From positions 2,919,001 to 2,983,000 of the forward strand of contig NC_014221.1 of the NCBI RefSeq assembly GCF_000092425.1: a stretch of DNA of 64,000 nt, read 5' to 3'. The DNA comes from Truepera radiovictrix DSM 17093. GTDB lineage: Bacteria > Deinococcota > Deinococci > Deinococcales > Trueperaceae. A program made the translations under genes and the position numbers. Under the pieces are notes generated by a model, which was not told where the DNA came from, searched no databases, and was given only the letters and a program-made list of their open reading frames with translations. Every line of letters begins with the position of its first letter. The first letter of the stretch is position 1. Below are positions 24,954-33,869 of this stretch, one piece after another.

Positions 24954-26443
24954 GCGGGGCCGAGAGCGCATACACCTCGCAGTACACCTCGTGGGGCCGC
25001 TACCCGCGCGCGCAACACCGCGTCCGCCGGCTCGCTTGGCGCCACGACGCCGAGGCCGCGCTGACGCCGGGCGACGGCACCGTGCTGCCCTACGCTTACG
25101 GCCGCTCCTACGGCGACGTCTGCTTAAATGACGGGGGCACCCTCATCGACACGCGCGCGCTGAATCGCCTGATCGCTTTTGATCCGCAGACCGGCGTGCT
25201 GCGCGCGGAGGCGGGGGTGAGCCTCGAGCAGGTGCTGGCGTTCGCCGTGCCGCGCGGCTTTTTCCTGCCGGTCAGCCCCGGCACCCGCTACGTCTCGCTC
25301 GCGGGCGCGGTCGCAAACGACGTCCACGGCAAAAACCATCACCGCGCGGGCACCTTCGGGCGGCACGTGCGCGCCTTTGAGCTCCTGCGCTCGGACAGCG
25401 CCTCTGGACGCGCGGGCTGCACCCGCACCCGAACGGACAGCGCCTCTGGACGCGCGGGCTGCACCCGCACCCGGACGGACAGCGCCTCTGGGCGCGCGGG
25501 CTGCACCCGCACCCGGACGGACGGCGCACGCCTGGTGTGCTCCCCCGAGGAGAACCCCGAGCTCTTTCGCGCGACGGTGGGCGGGCTCGGCCTAACGGGG
25601 CTCATGCTCTGGGTCGAGATCGCCCTCAAACCCATCCGCAGCGCCGAACTCGAGGTCGAGACCATCAAGTTCGCCAACCTCGACGAGTTTTTCGAGCTTT
25701 CCGCCGAATCCGACGCCACCCACGACTACACCGTCGCCTGGGTCGACTGCGCCGCGAGCGGGGCGACGCTGGGGCGCGGCCTCCTGATGCGCGGCAACGA
25801 GGCGGCCGACGGCCCCCTGACGCCGCACACCACAAGGCGCCTGAACGTCCCCCTGGAGGCGCCGAACGCGCTCTTAAACCCCCTCTCTATCCGCGCCTTT
25901 AACGCGCTCTACTACCACAAGAGGCGCGCCAAGGTGGTGCGCACGCGCCAACACTACTCGAGCTTTTTCTACCCGCTCGACGCCCTCGGGGGGTGGAACA
26001 AGCTCTACGGCCCGCGCGGGTTGTTGCAGTACCAGTGCGTCCTCCCCTACGCGGGTGACGCAGGGCCTCTCAAAATGATCTTCCGCGCGGTCGCCGACTC
26101 GGGGATGGGGTCACCTCTGGCCGTGCTCAAGGTGTTCGGCGACCTGCCCTCGCCCGGGATGCTCTCGTTCCCGCGCCCGGGGGTCACCTTGGCGCTCGAC
26201 TTTCCCAACGCGGGCGCGCGCACGCTGGCGCTGCTGGCGCGCCTCGACGACATCGTCCGCGCGGAGGGGGGGCGGCTCTACCCCGCGAAAGACGCCCGCA
26301 TGTCGGGGCGCGACTTTCGGCGCTTCTACCCGCAGTGGCGCGCGTTCGCGCGGTTCGTCGACCCGCGCTTCTCCTCGAGCTTCTGGCGGCGGGTCACGCA
26401 AGACGCCGCTCAGGAGACGGGTGGGGACGGGGAGGACGTGTGA
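24950..26443 (+). CDS. DprE1-like FAD-dependent oxidoreductase with a tandem-repeat loop
   Basis: 497 residues. The PCMH-type FAD domain includes YAYGRSYGDVCLNDGGTLID (about 46-65), VSPGTRYVSLAGAVANDVHG and GTFGRHV. DprE1 oxidises the 2'-OH of polyprenyl-phospho-ribose. A loop at about 149-190 holds three copies of DSASGRAGCTRTRT; without them the protein would read LLRSD-GARLV, as expected for the family. The C-terminal substrate domain has YYHKRRAKVVRTRQHYSSFF. Overlaps both neighbours in the operon. Confidence 0.87.
   Translation: MSGAESAYTSQYTSWGRYPRAQHRVRRLAWRHDAEAALTPGDGTVLPYAYGRSYGDVCLNDGGTLIDTRALNRLIAFDPQTGVLRAEAGVSLEQVLAFAVPRGFFLPVSPGTRYVSLAGAVANDVHGKNHHRAGTFGRHVRAFELLRSDSASGRAGCTRTRTDSASGRAGCTRTRTDSASGRAGCTRTRTDGARLVCSPEENPELFRATVGGLGLTGLMLWVEIALKPIRSAELEVETIKFANLDEFFELSAESDATHDYTVAWVDCAASGATLGRGLLMRGNEAADGPLTPHTTRRLNVPLEAPNALLNPLSIRAFNALYYHKRRAKVVRTRQHYSSFFYPLDALGGWNKLYGPRGLLQYQCVLPYAGDAGPLKMIFRAVADSGMGSPLAVLKVFGDLPSPGMLSFPRPGVTLALDFPNAGARTLALLARLDDIVRAEGGRLYPAKDARMSGRDFRRFYPQWRAFARFVDPRFSSSFWRRVTQDAAQETGGDGEDV
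25394..25519 (+). repeat. Three tandem 42-bp units inside the DprE1-like gene
   Basis: Units at 25,394-25,435, 25,436-25,477 and 25,478-25,519 differ by only one or two bases. Each encodes 14 residues and keeps the frame. An 11-bp partial fourth unit follows. Confidence 0.95.
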
Positions 26444-27174
26444 GACGCACGCTCATCCTCGGCGCAACCTCGGCGATTGCCGCGGCGACCGCGCGGCTCC
26501 TGACCGAGCGCGGCGACGCGCTCTACCTCGTTGCGCGCGACGCGGCCAAACTGGGGGCGGTGGCGCAGGACCTGCGCGCGCGCGGCGCGGCGGTGCAGAG
26601 CGCGGTCGCCGACCTCACCGACACCAAGCGGCACGAGGCGCTCTTAGCGGCCGCCGCGGACGCCTTGGGCGGGCTTGACGTGGTGCTCATCGCCTACGGC
26701 ACGCTCGCCGACCAGGCGGCCTGCGAGGCCGACTACCGCGTCGCCGAGCGGGAGCTGCGGACGAACCTGCTTAGCGTGGTGTCGCTTCTGACGCACCTCG
26801 CCAACCGTATGGAGGCGCAGCGGAGCGGGACGATCGCGGTGATCTCGTCCGTCGCCGGCGACCGCGGCCGCGCGAGCAACTACGTCTACGGCAGTGCCAA
26901 GGGCGCGCTGAGCCTCTTTGCGCAGGGGCTCAGAAACCGCCTCCACCCCTCGGGCGTGCGCGTCGTCACGATCAAACCGGGTTTGGTCGACACGCCGATG
27001 ACCGCCCACCTCAAGAAAAACCCTCTTTTTGCCTCCCCCGAAGCCGTCGCCAAGGGCGTCGTCCGGGCGCTCGATGGCGGCCCCGAGGTCGTCTACCTGC
27101 CCGCCTTCTGGCACTTGGTGATGCTCGGGATCCGCGCCCTGCCGGAGGGGCTCTTTAAACGGCTAAGGCTCTGA
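26440..27174 (+). CDS. DprE2-like short-chain dehydrogenase
   Basis: 244 residues from a GTG overlapping the upstream stop (GTGA), with GGAGG 5 nt before. LILGATSAIAAATARLL (about 4-20) is the DprE2-type nucleotide loop; the catalytic triad is from ISSVAGDRGRASNYVYGSAK (Ser, Tyr, Lys). DprE2 reduces the keto intermediate made by DprE1 to polyprenyl-phospho-arabinose using NADH. The C-terminal hydrophobic segment (AFWHLVMLGIRALPEGLF) is usual for this family. Operon position directly after DprE1 supports the assignment. Confidence 0.88.
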   Translation: MRRTLILGATSAIAAATARLLTERGDALYLVARDAAKLGAVAQDLRARGAAVQSAVADLTDTKRHEALLAAAADALGGLDVVLIAYGTLADQAACEADYRVAERELRTNLLSVVSLLTHLANRMEAQRSGTIAVISSVAGDRGRASNYVYGSAKGALSLFAQGLRNRLHPSGVRVVTIKPGLVDTPMTAHLKKNPLFASPEAVAKGVVRALDGGPEVVYLPAFWHLVMLGIRALPEGLFKRLRL

Positions 27175-28115
27175 TGGACGCACCGCGACCACGCCCCCCG
27201 CGCCTGCGGGCGCTTCTCTGGACCGCTCTGGCGGCCATGCTCGGTTACGCGGCGCTCACCCTCTGGAGCGGCGCGGCGGAGACGGCGGCGGCCATGCGCC
27301 GCTTGGGCCTTAGCGGCGCTCTGCTCGCGCTGCTTTTGGCCCTCGCCAACTACGCGCTGCGCTTCGGGCGCTGGCAGCTCTACCTAGCGCACCTCGGCGC
27401 CCCCGTCGCGCTGCGCCCGAGCCTGCGCGCCTATCTGGCGAGCTTTACCTTTACCGCTACGCCGGGCAAGGTCGGCGAGGCGGTGCGCGCCATCTACCTC
27501 AAACCGCACGGCGTCCCCTACGCCGCGAGCCTCTCGGCGCTCTTTGTCGAGCGGCTCATCGACCTCGCGGCGATGCTCCTGTTGGCCGCTCTGGGCGTAC
27601 TCCACTTTGGGCGTTACGCGCCCCTGGTGGCGCTACCCTTGGGCGCGGTGCTGGGGATCGTGCTGCTCTTTAGGAGCACCCGCTTTCGGCGGTGGGCGCG
27701 CGCGCAGCGCGTCTTGGCGCGCGCCGAAGGGGTGCTGAGCGCCCTCGAGGCCACCGCAGCGCTCAGCAGGGGGCGGCCTTTGGTCGTAGGCGCCCTTTTA
27801 AGCCTCGTCGGGTGGGGGCTCGAGGCGCTCGCGTTGCACGTCATCCTCCTCGCGTTGGGGTTCGAGCTCCCCCTCACCGCGAGCCTCGGCATCTACGGTC
27901 TCGCCGTCGCCGTCGGGGCGCTCTCCTTTTTGCCCGGCGGTTTGGGTGGGATGGAGGCGACCATGATCCTGCTGCTCTCCCTAAGCGGCGTCGGCGTCGC
28001 CGACGCCGGTGCGGTCACCCTCTTGCTGCGGTTTGCCACGCTCTGGTTCGCCGTCCTTATAGGCGCGCCCTTTGCTGTCGGCTTTGGGCGCGTCGGTGCG
28101 CAGGTAGGTGGATGA
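27174..28115 (+). CDS. Flippase-like integral membrane protein (LPG synthase TM family)
   Basis: 313 residues with about eight TM helices. ATPGKVGEAVRAIYLKPHGV (about 95-114) is the conserved loop of the lysylphosphatidylglycerol-synthase TM/AglD family, and FLPGGLGGMEATMILLL (about 249-265) is the second. These proteins often accompany polyprenyl-linked sugar synthesis and may flip or handle lipid-linked sugars. Start overlaps the previous stop by one base (TGATG); its own stop overlaps the next start (ATGA). Role inferred from context. Confidence 0.82.
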   Translation: MDAPRPRPPRLRALLWTALAAMLGYAALTLWSGAAETAAAMRRLGLSGALLALLLALANYALRFGRWQLYLAHLGAPVALRPSLRAYLASFTFTATPGKVGEAVRAIYLKPHGVPYAASLSALFVERLIDLAAMLLLAALGVLHFGRYAPLVALPLGAVLGIVLLFRSTRFRRWARAQRVLARAEGVLSALEATAALSRGRPLVVGALLSLVGWGLEALALHVILLALGFELPLTASLGIYGLAVAVGALSFLPGGLGGMEATMILLLSLSGVGVADAGAVTLLLRFATLWFAVLIGAPFAVGFGRVGAQVGG

Positions 28116-29644
28116 GGCGCCCCCCCCGCGTCCTCCCCGCCCCGCGCTCACCGGGCTGCTCGCGCCTCCCCCTGCTGTCCGCGCTGCTCGCCCTCCTCCT
28201 CGGTTGGGGCTACCTCGCGACGCTACTACCCGGTATCGGCTACTCGGGTGACGCCATCAAGTTTCAGTACCTCGGTCGCGTCCTGGGTATTCCGCACGCA
28301 CCCGGGTACCCGCTCTACATGGTCTTGAATCACCTTTTCGTCACCCTGGTCCCGGTCGGCACGCTGGCTTACAGGGCGAACCTGCTCACCGCGCTCTGCG
28401 CCATCGGCGCCTGTCTGGTGCTCTTTAAGCTGCTCGAGCTCCTCGGCGTGGGGCGCTTCGTCGCCTTTGTCATGGCGCTCACCTTCGGGTTCAGCCAGAC
28501 CTACTGGTCACAGGCGATCATCGCCGAGGTCTACGCGCTCCTGGTGCTCTTTATGGTTGCGGTGAGCTTTTTTCTGGTGCGCTGGCACCTAAGGCGTCGC
28601 GACCGCGACTTCTACCTCGCCACCGCTCTTTACGCGCTGTCGTTCGGCCACCACCTGCTCGCGATCACGCTGCTGCCAGCTTTTGTCTACCTGGTCGTGG
28701 TCACCGACCGCAGCGTCTTCGTCCAACCCAAAAAGGTGCTCTGGGTGCTCGCGGTCATCACCCTGGGCGCCGCGCAGTACCTCTACCTCTTCTGGCGCCT
28801 CGCTGACCCGCAGACCCCCTACATCGAGGGGTTTACCGGGGAGAACGTCTTTCACTTCGTCACCGGCGGCCCCTTTAAACCCTACATGTTCGCCTTTACG
28901 CCCGCGCAACTTGTGCAGAACCGTCTGCCGCTCTTTTTGAGCTTTATGCGCACCGACATGCCCGTACTCGGCCTCGGGGTCGTCGGCGCAACCTTCGTGC
29001 GGCGCGCGCTGCGGCCGGTGCGGGTCTTTTTGCTCCTCTACTTTCTGAGCAACGCGCTCTACGCGGTCAACTACGACATCCCCGACATCGAGGGTTACTT
29101 TTTGCCCAACGACCTCGTGCTGGCAATTTTCGCCGCCCTCGCCCTCGGACGCGTGACGCGCGGGGTGCGAGGTAGGGGGGCGCGCGGGACGAACAGGACG
29201 AAACGGTGCGGCGCGTGGCGGTTGGGCGTTCTGCTGCTCCTACCCCTTACCCTCTACGTCACCAACTACCACGCCGTCGACCTTAGCGGCCACAGGTGGT
29301 TACAACGCGACACCGAGGCGGCCCTAGCGGCCATCGGCGAAGACGCGCTCATCATCGCCCCCGACTACGCCCGGGGCCAAGCCCTGCTCTACTACCTCAT
29401 CGGCTACGGGTGGGGCGAGACGCGCAACCTCCACGCGACCAACATCGGCTGGGTCTGGGGCCGTTTGCGGAGCTACCTCGAGGACGGCGCGCCGCTCCCC
29501 ACCCTCGGGCGGCGGGGTCCGCAAGCGGGCCTAGCGCTCTACGCTTTTCCCTGCCAACGCGGCCTTTTCGAGGCTGCCGGCCTTATGGTCACGCGCCCCG
29601 CCGACCACCTCCCCGCCCTCTGCCGCCTGGAGGCCGCTTTTTAA
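28112..29644 (+). CDS. DUF2723-type GT-C membrane glycosyltransferase
   Basis: 510 residues, from the ATG overlapping the preceding stop. The longer frame open from 27,692 is the image of the upstream gene. About eleven TM helices. The signature GYSGDAIKFQYLGRVLGIPH (about 44-63) with APGYPLYM has the Asp expected to be catalytic in the first external loop; SQAIIAEVYAL is also typical. Such GT-C enzymes use polyprenyl-phospho-sugar donors outside the membrane. In this operon the likely donor is polyprenyl-phospho-arabinose; the acceptor is unknown. Last gene before tRNA-Val. Confidence 0.82.
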   Translation: MRRPPRVLPAPRSPGCSRLPLLSALLALLLGWGYLATLLPGIGYSGDAIKFQYLGRVLGIPHAPGYPLYMVLNHLFVTLVPVGTLAYRANLLTALCAIGACLVLFKLLELLGVGRFVAFVMALTFGFSQTYWSQAIIAEVYALLVLFMVAVSFFLVRWHLRRRDRDFYLATALYALSFGHHLLAITLLPAFVYLVVVTDRSVFVQPKKVLWVLAVITLGAAQYLYLFWRLADPQTPYIEGFTGENVFHFVTGGPFKPYMFAFTPAQLVQNRLPLFLSFMRTDMPVLGLGVVGATFVRRALRPVRVFLLLYFLSNALYAVNYDIPDIEGYFLPNDLVLAIFAALALGRVTRGVRGRGARGTNRTKRCGAWRLGVLLLLPLTLYVTNYHAVDLSGHRWLQRDTEAALAAIGEDALIIAPDYARGQALLYYLIGYGWGETRNLHATNIGWVWGRLRSYLEDGAPLPTLGRRGPQAGLALYAFPCQRGLFEAAGLMVTRPADHLPALCRLEAAF

Positions 29645-29747
29645 ACCTGCGCCCCCTAGTTTGAAGCCCCCGGGGCGCCCCGAGGCTTTCAGCTGCCGCG
29701 TCGGCGTGCTGGTTTTCCGTCGACTTGACAGCTGGCTTCACGGCGGC

Positions 29748-29777
29748 TTTACAGCGCAGAACCCAACGGGGTAGAAT
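29748..29777 (+). promoter_or_regulatory. Promoter of tRNA-Val
   Basis: -35 TTTACA (29,748-29,753), 18-nt spacer, -10 TAGAAT (29,772-29,777). A perfect TTGACA also occurs at 29,725-29,730 but is too far from this -10. Confidence 0.6.
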
Positions 29778-29794
29778 CGGTGACGACCCAGCTC

Positions 29795-29869
29795 GGGCGG
29801 TTAGCTCAGCGGGAGAGCACTCGCTTCACACGCGAGGGGTCACTGGTTCAATCCCAGTACCGCCCACCA
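29795..29869 (+). tRNA. tRNA-Val (CAC), CCA encoded
   Basis: 75 nt. Acceptor GGGCGGT/ACCGCCC, D arm TAGCTCAGCGGGAGAGCA, anticodon stem CTCGC/GCGAG with loop TTCACAC (anticodon CAC), T arm CTGGTTCAATCCCAG, encoded CCA. Its 3' half is duplicated in degenerate form at 41,981-42,036, marking the far end of a genomic island. Confidence 0.97.
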
Positions 29870-29878
29870 ATCAGGGAC

Positions 29879-29912
29879 GCAGACAGCCCGGCGTAAAGAC
29901 CGGGCTGTCTGC
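29879..29912 (+). terminator. Strong terminator after tRNA-Val
   Basis: A 13-bp perfect stem, GCAGACAGCCCGG/CCGGGCTGTCTGC, with an 8-nt loop. Confidence 0.85.
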
Positions 29913-29941
29913 TGCTTAACACCCTCGCTTTCAACCTCAAA

Positions 29942-30331
29942 CTACCCATAGACTTCACTCCCCATCAGGCCGGAGTGCTGCCGGTCGAACGTCACCACCT
30001 GTAAACCGAGCCGCACCGCCATAGCCGCTAGGGTAGCGTCGGTCAGCGAGATGCGCTGACTTTCAAAACGCTTCAAGCTCGACAACGCCGCCTCGCCGTC
30101 CGCCGCTCCTGGATAATGCACCGGCGCACGCTCCTTGAGGGTCAAAATGCGCCCGCGCGCCCGCGCCGCGTCGCCGCGGCTAAGCATCAGCCGGTGCGTC
30201 TCTAGCAGCGCGGGGTAGGCGAGAAACACCGGCACGGCGTCGGCTTCGAGGCGACCGAAGAGGTCGCGCGCCGCGGCGTGATACAGGACCCAAGAAACGA
30301 AAAGCCCTATGAACCGTCTGGAGAAGCCCAT
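29942..30331 (-). CDS. PIN-domain protein, probably N-terminally damaged
   Basis: 129 residues. The second half has the usual PIN layout: YPALLETHRLM (Glu), ISLTDATLAAMAVRLG (Asp) and VVTFDRQH (Asp). The N-terminus FIGLFVSWVLYHAAARDLF aligns with the first PIN strand but lacks its conserved Asp (normally VDTS), so a metal ligand is missing. PIN toxins are Mg-dependent RNases; this copy is probably inactive. No antitoxin gene adjoins it. Just inside the tRNA-side edge of the island; 30,332-30,518 is noncoding. Confidence 0.65.
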   Translation of the reverse strand: MGFSRRFIGLFVSWVLYHAAARDLFGRLEADAVPVFLAYPALLETHRLMLSRGDAARARGRILTLKERAPVHYPGAADGEAALSSLKRFESQRISLTDATLAAMAVRLGLQVVTFDRQHSGLMGSEVYG

Positions 30332-30518
30332 CGCGCCCCTTTTAGCCTCCTAGCCGGTTCGCTCACCCATTGCTCGAGCCAACGCCTTCGAGTCGCTCCG
30401 GACTCGAGCGACCTCGAGCTCATTACTCCAATCAAGTGCTTGCACGCGCTCTTTCGGTGGCGAACGGGGTTATGTCGATTTTTGGTAACCTTGCAAACAC
30501 CTAGGAGGCGTTGGGGAA

Positions 30519-33500
30519 GTGGACGTCACGGCGAGCCTAACAGACCAGCGGGTAAACGATCCGCTCTGGCCCGAAGCCGTTCGTATCATCAGAATCAGCA
30601 AGCTGGGCGCGCGCTTTGAAGTGCTGGCCGAAGGGCTGCAGACACAGAGCCTACATAAGCGCCTCTTAGACGGCGCGCACTTGGAGCGCCTCGCCGCGGG
30701 CTTGGGCCAGCGCATCACCTTCCAGGCCGATCCTGAGCTCTATGCGTTGGGGGTGGAAGCGCAGCGGATCCGGCTGGGCCACACCTTCGACCCCTTTTTC
30801 GCGGTCTCCACCAGCCGCATCGATCCGCTGCCGCACCAGCTCGAGGCCGTCTACGGCACCCTGCTGCAGAAGCCCCGCATCCGCTTCCTCTTGGCCGACG
30901 ACCCCGGCGCAGGCAAGACGGTGATGGCTGGCCTGCTCCTCAAGGAGCTGAAGTACCGCGGCTTAGTCGAGCGGGTGCTTATCGTGACGCCCGCCAACCT
31001 CACCGACCAGTGGCGGCGGGAGATAAAGGACAAGTTCGGCGAGCGCTTCGAGGTCATGAACCGCAACACCGTCACCGCGCTCTACGACGAGAACCCCTGG
31101 GCGGCCAGGCCGATGGCGATAACCAGCGTGGACTTCGCCAAGCATGAAGCCTACTTGCAGAGCTTAGAGCACACCACTTGGGACTTGGTCATCGTGGACG
31201 AAGCACACAAGCTCTCCGCCACCCGCTACGGCCACGACGTCAAGAAGTCCATGCGCTACCGGCTCGGTGAGGTTTTGGCGCAGACCAGCACCCACCTGCT
31301 TTTCCTCACCGCCACCCCGCACCAAGGTGACGACGAAAAGTTCCGCCTGCTCCTAGACCTTTTAGAGCCCGACCTCTTCGCCACCAGGGCTCTTCTGGAG
31401 GAAGCGGCGCAGGAGGGCGAGAACCCGATCCTGTTACGGCGCCTCAAAGAGGACATGACGGACTTCGAGGGCAAGCCGCTCTTCCCGCCAAGGTACGTGC
31501 ACACGCCAGAGTTTCGCCTCACGCCGAGCGAGCGGCAGCTTTACGAACGGGTCACGGACTACGTCACAAAACACTTCAAGCGCGCCTGGACGGAAGGCAA
31601 GCGCAACATCGGCCTCACCATGACCGTCTTACAGCGCCGTCTGGCTTCGTCTACCTACGCCATCGCTTCCTCGCTGGACAGGCGTTACCGCCGCCTCCTG
31701 ACCCTACGGGACGAGGTGAGCCGCGTCCACACCGACCCGCTCTGGAACCTTACCGACGAGGAGCTCGAGGACCTGCCCGAAGAGGAACGCTGGGAACTCG
31801 AGAACGCCCTAGCCGAGCGCCTGACGTTAGCGGATAACCTGCCCGACCTGGAGCGGGAGATTCGGGAGCTAAAGGAACTAAGCGAAACGGCCACGCTGCT
31901 GGCGCGGCTGGAGCAAGACCGCAAGCTCACGGAGCTACAGAAGATTCTGCAGAGCCTACCCAATGGCGAGAAGCTCCTTATCTTCACCGAGCACAAGGAC
32001 ACGCTGACCTTCATCATGCGGGTGCTGGGAAAGCGAGGTTACACTGCTACCTCCATCGACGGCTCCATGAGATTGGAGGAGCGTATCGCCGCCGAGCGGG
32101 CGTTCAGGGACAGCTGCCGCGTGATGGTGGCGACCGAAGCGGCGGGCGAGGGCATCAACCTGCAGTTCTGTTCGGTGATGGTCAACTACGACATCCCCTG
32201 GAACCCAACGCGCCTAGAGCAGCGCATGGGCCGCGTTCACCGCTACGGACAGCGGTACGACGTGCGCATCTACAACCTGGTGGCTCAGGGTACGCGCGAA
32301 GGCGACGTGCTGGGCCGCCTCTTGACCAAGCTAGAGGCCATGCGCGAGCAACTCGGCTCGGACCGGGTCTACGACGTGGTGGGCGAACTCCTGCGGGATG
32401 TGAACTTAGAGAGACTCATCGCCGACCACCTGCTGGGCCGCAAGTCCTTAGCGGAGATTCAGGCGATGGTGGAAGCGCGCTTAAGCCCGGAGCGGGTAGC
32501 GCACATCAAGGACATCACCTTGGAGGCGCTCGCTAAGCGGGAGCTCGACCTCTCTAGGCTTAGGGAGCAGAAGCGCGACTCGGAGGTACACCGCCTGCAG
32601 CCGGAGTACATCGACCGCTTCTTCCGCCAGGCTTTCACCCGCCTTGGTGGGGTGATTGAGAGGCGGCAGGATGGCCTCTTGCGCCTGCGCGTGCCTTACG
32701 AGCTGAGGCAAGCGTGCGAGGGCGTGCAGAGCGAGTACCTGCGGGCTACTTTCAACCCCAAGGACGCAACGGACGCGGAGTTCATCGCACCAGGGCATGC
32801 CCTTTTCGACGCGGTGCTCGAGCGCACCCTCAAGGACGCCACCCCCGCCATGCAGCAGGGTGCTGCTTTTGCCCTACCCCAAGCCGCGGTGCCTGGGCTC
32901 CTCGCTCACTTCGAGCTGACGGTCCGGGACGGCACGGGCGCGGTGGTGTCCAAGCGGCTGGCAGCCTGCTTGGAGGGCGCAGAACTAAGGACGGTGCCTG
33001 CGCGCGTGCTGGTGGACGCCGCACCAGGGGAAGCCCCAGAGGACGCTACCGGCGCGGACGAGGCCAAGGAGCGCCTGCGTGACTGGGTGCACGACCACCT
33101 GCTGGACGGCTACCTGAGCGAAGTCACCGAGTCACGCTTGCGTGAGGTGGGCATCCGCCGCAAGTACGGCACCAGGAGCCTGCAGCATCTCCTTCGTGAG
33201 TCCACCCGCAAGCTCACCCAGTACAAGGTGAAGCAGCGCAGTGGAGAGGACATGGCGCTCGCCACCTTGCAGGAGGAGCGGCGGCAAACACAGCTCAAGG
33301 AGCGGCTAACCAGCTTGGAGGCGCGGCTGTCCCAGGAGGAGAATCTGAACCCTGAGCCTGCCGAGCTTCTGGCGCTCGCCTACGTGCATCCCCCAGCGGC
33401 CCTAGACGCGGTAGATGAGGATGACCCGCAGGTGCGCCGCCAGGTGGAGCTGGCCGCCATGAGAGTTGCGCTGGACTACGAGCGGCAGCGGGGACAGGAA

Positions 33501-33794
33501 CCGCAGGACGTGAGCGCCGAAAACGTTGGTTACGACATCGAATCCCCCGACCGTGCCATCGAGGTCAAAGGACGGGCTGGCACTGGGGCGGTGGTGCTTA
33601 CGCCCAACGAATGGATCGTGGCGGGACGGCTTGAGGACCTCTACTATCTCTACATCGTCACCGACGCGCTCTCTAGCCCCAAACTGCACATTGTCCGTGA
33701 CCCCGTGAACAACCTCTCTGCGGTGGAGGAGGTTGGGGTAGTCAGGCTCCTGGTGCCGCAGGCGTCATGGCGGGCGGTGGCAGAAGAAATCTAA
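30519..33794 (+). CDS. SNF2-family helicase with C-terminal DUF3883 (DrmD-like)
   Basis: 1091 residues. Motif I GAGKT (about 131-135), DEAH at 226-229, TATPHQGD motif III; C-terminal helicase half ATEAAGEGINLQ (about 537) and QRMGRVHRYGQ (about 567-577). The C-terminal DUF3883 has GYDIESPDRAIEVKGR (about 1003-1018), a PD-(D/E)xK-like core. This architecture is an ATP-driven DNA translocase seen in DISARM class 1 (DrmD) and related predicted defence loci. GTG start with AGGAGG 13 nt and GGGGAA 1 nt upstream, so spacing is poor. First gene of the island operon. Confidence 0.9.
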   Translation: MDVTASLTDQRVNDPLWPEAVRIIRISKLGARFEVLAEGLQTQSLHKRLLDGAHLERLAAGLGQRITFQADPELYALGVEAQRIRLGHTFDPFFAVSTSRIDPLPHQLEAVYGTLLQKPRIRFLLADDPGAGKTVMAGLLLKELKYRGLVERVLIVTPANLTDQWRREIKDKFGERFEVMNRNTVTALYDENPWAARPMAITSVDFAKHEAYLQSLEHTTWDLVIVDEAHKLSATRYGHDVKKSMRYRLGEVLAQTSTHLLFLTATPHQGDDEKFRLLLDLLEPDLFATRALLEEAAQEGENPILLRRLKEDMTDFEGKPLFPPRYVHTPEFRLTPSERQLYERVTDYVTKHFKRAWTEGKRNIGLTMTVLQRRLASSTYAIASSLDRRYRRLLTLRDEVSRVHTDPLWNLTDEELEDLPEEERWELENALAERLTLADNLPDLEREIRELKELSETATLLARLEQDRKLTELQKILQSLPNGEKLLIFTEHKDTLTFIMRVLGKRGYTATSIDGSMRLEERIAAERAFRDSCRVMVATEAAGEGINLQFCSVMVNYDIPWNPTRLEQRMGRVHRYGQRYDVRIYNLVAQGTREGDVLGRLLTKLEAMREQLGSDRVYDVVGELLRDVNLERLIADHLLGRKSLAEIQAMVEARLSPERVAHIKDITLEALAKRELDLSRLREQKRDSEVHRLQPEYIDRFFRQAFTRLGGVIERRQDGLLRLRVPYELRQACEGVQSEYLRATFNPKDATDAEFIAPGHALFDAVLERTLKDATPAMQQGAAFALPQAAVPGLLAHFELTVRDGTGAVVSKRLAACLEGAELRTVPARVLVDAAPGEAPEDATGADEAKERLRDWVHDHLLDGYLSEVTESRLREVGIRRKYGTRSLQHLLRESTRKLTQYKVKQRSGEDMALATLQEERRQTQLKERLTSLEARLSQEENLNPEPAELLALAYVHPPAALDAVDEDDPQVRRQVELAAMRVALDYERQRGQEPQDVSAENVGYDIESPDRAIEVKGRAGTGAVVLTPNEWIVAGRLEDLYYLYIVTDALSSPKLHIVRDPVNNLSAVEEVGVVRLLVPQASWRAVAEEI

Positions 33795-33800
33795 AGCTGC

Positions 33801-33824
33801 TAAGATGGTCATAGAGATGACCAT
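33801..33824 (+). promoter_or_regulatory. Promoter and operator of the first VapBC module
   Basis: -10 TAAGAT (33,801-33,806) overlaps the inverted repeat ATGGTCAT/ATGACCAT (33,805-33,812 and 33,817-33,824). This is a typical place for antitoxin-toxin autorepression. Confidence 0.6.
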
Positions 33825-33869
33825 AACCCCAACTCTACCCCCTAAAGAGGGTAGGGAGAAAGAGCAACC

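Noticed and set aside
25394-25519. Three near-identical 42-bp units considered as a CRISPR array
   Set aside because: No unique spacers; units are head-to-tail and keep a reading frame inside a conserved enzyme gene.
27692-28111. N-terminal extension of the DUF2723 protein
   Set aside because: It is the out-of-frame image of the upstream membrane protein; the ATG at 28,112 overlaps that gene's stop in the operon style of this cluster.
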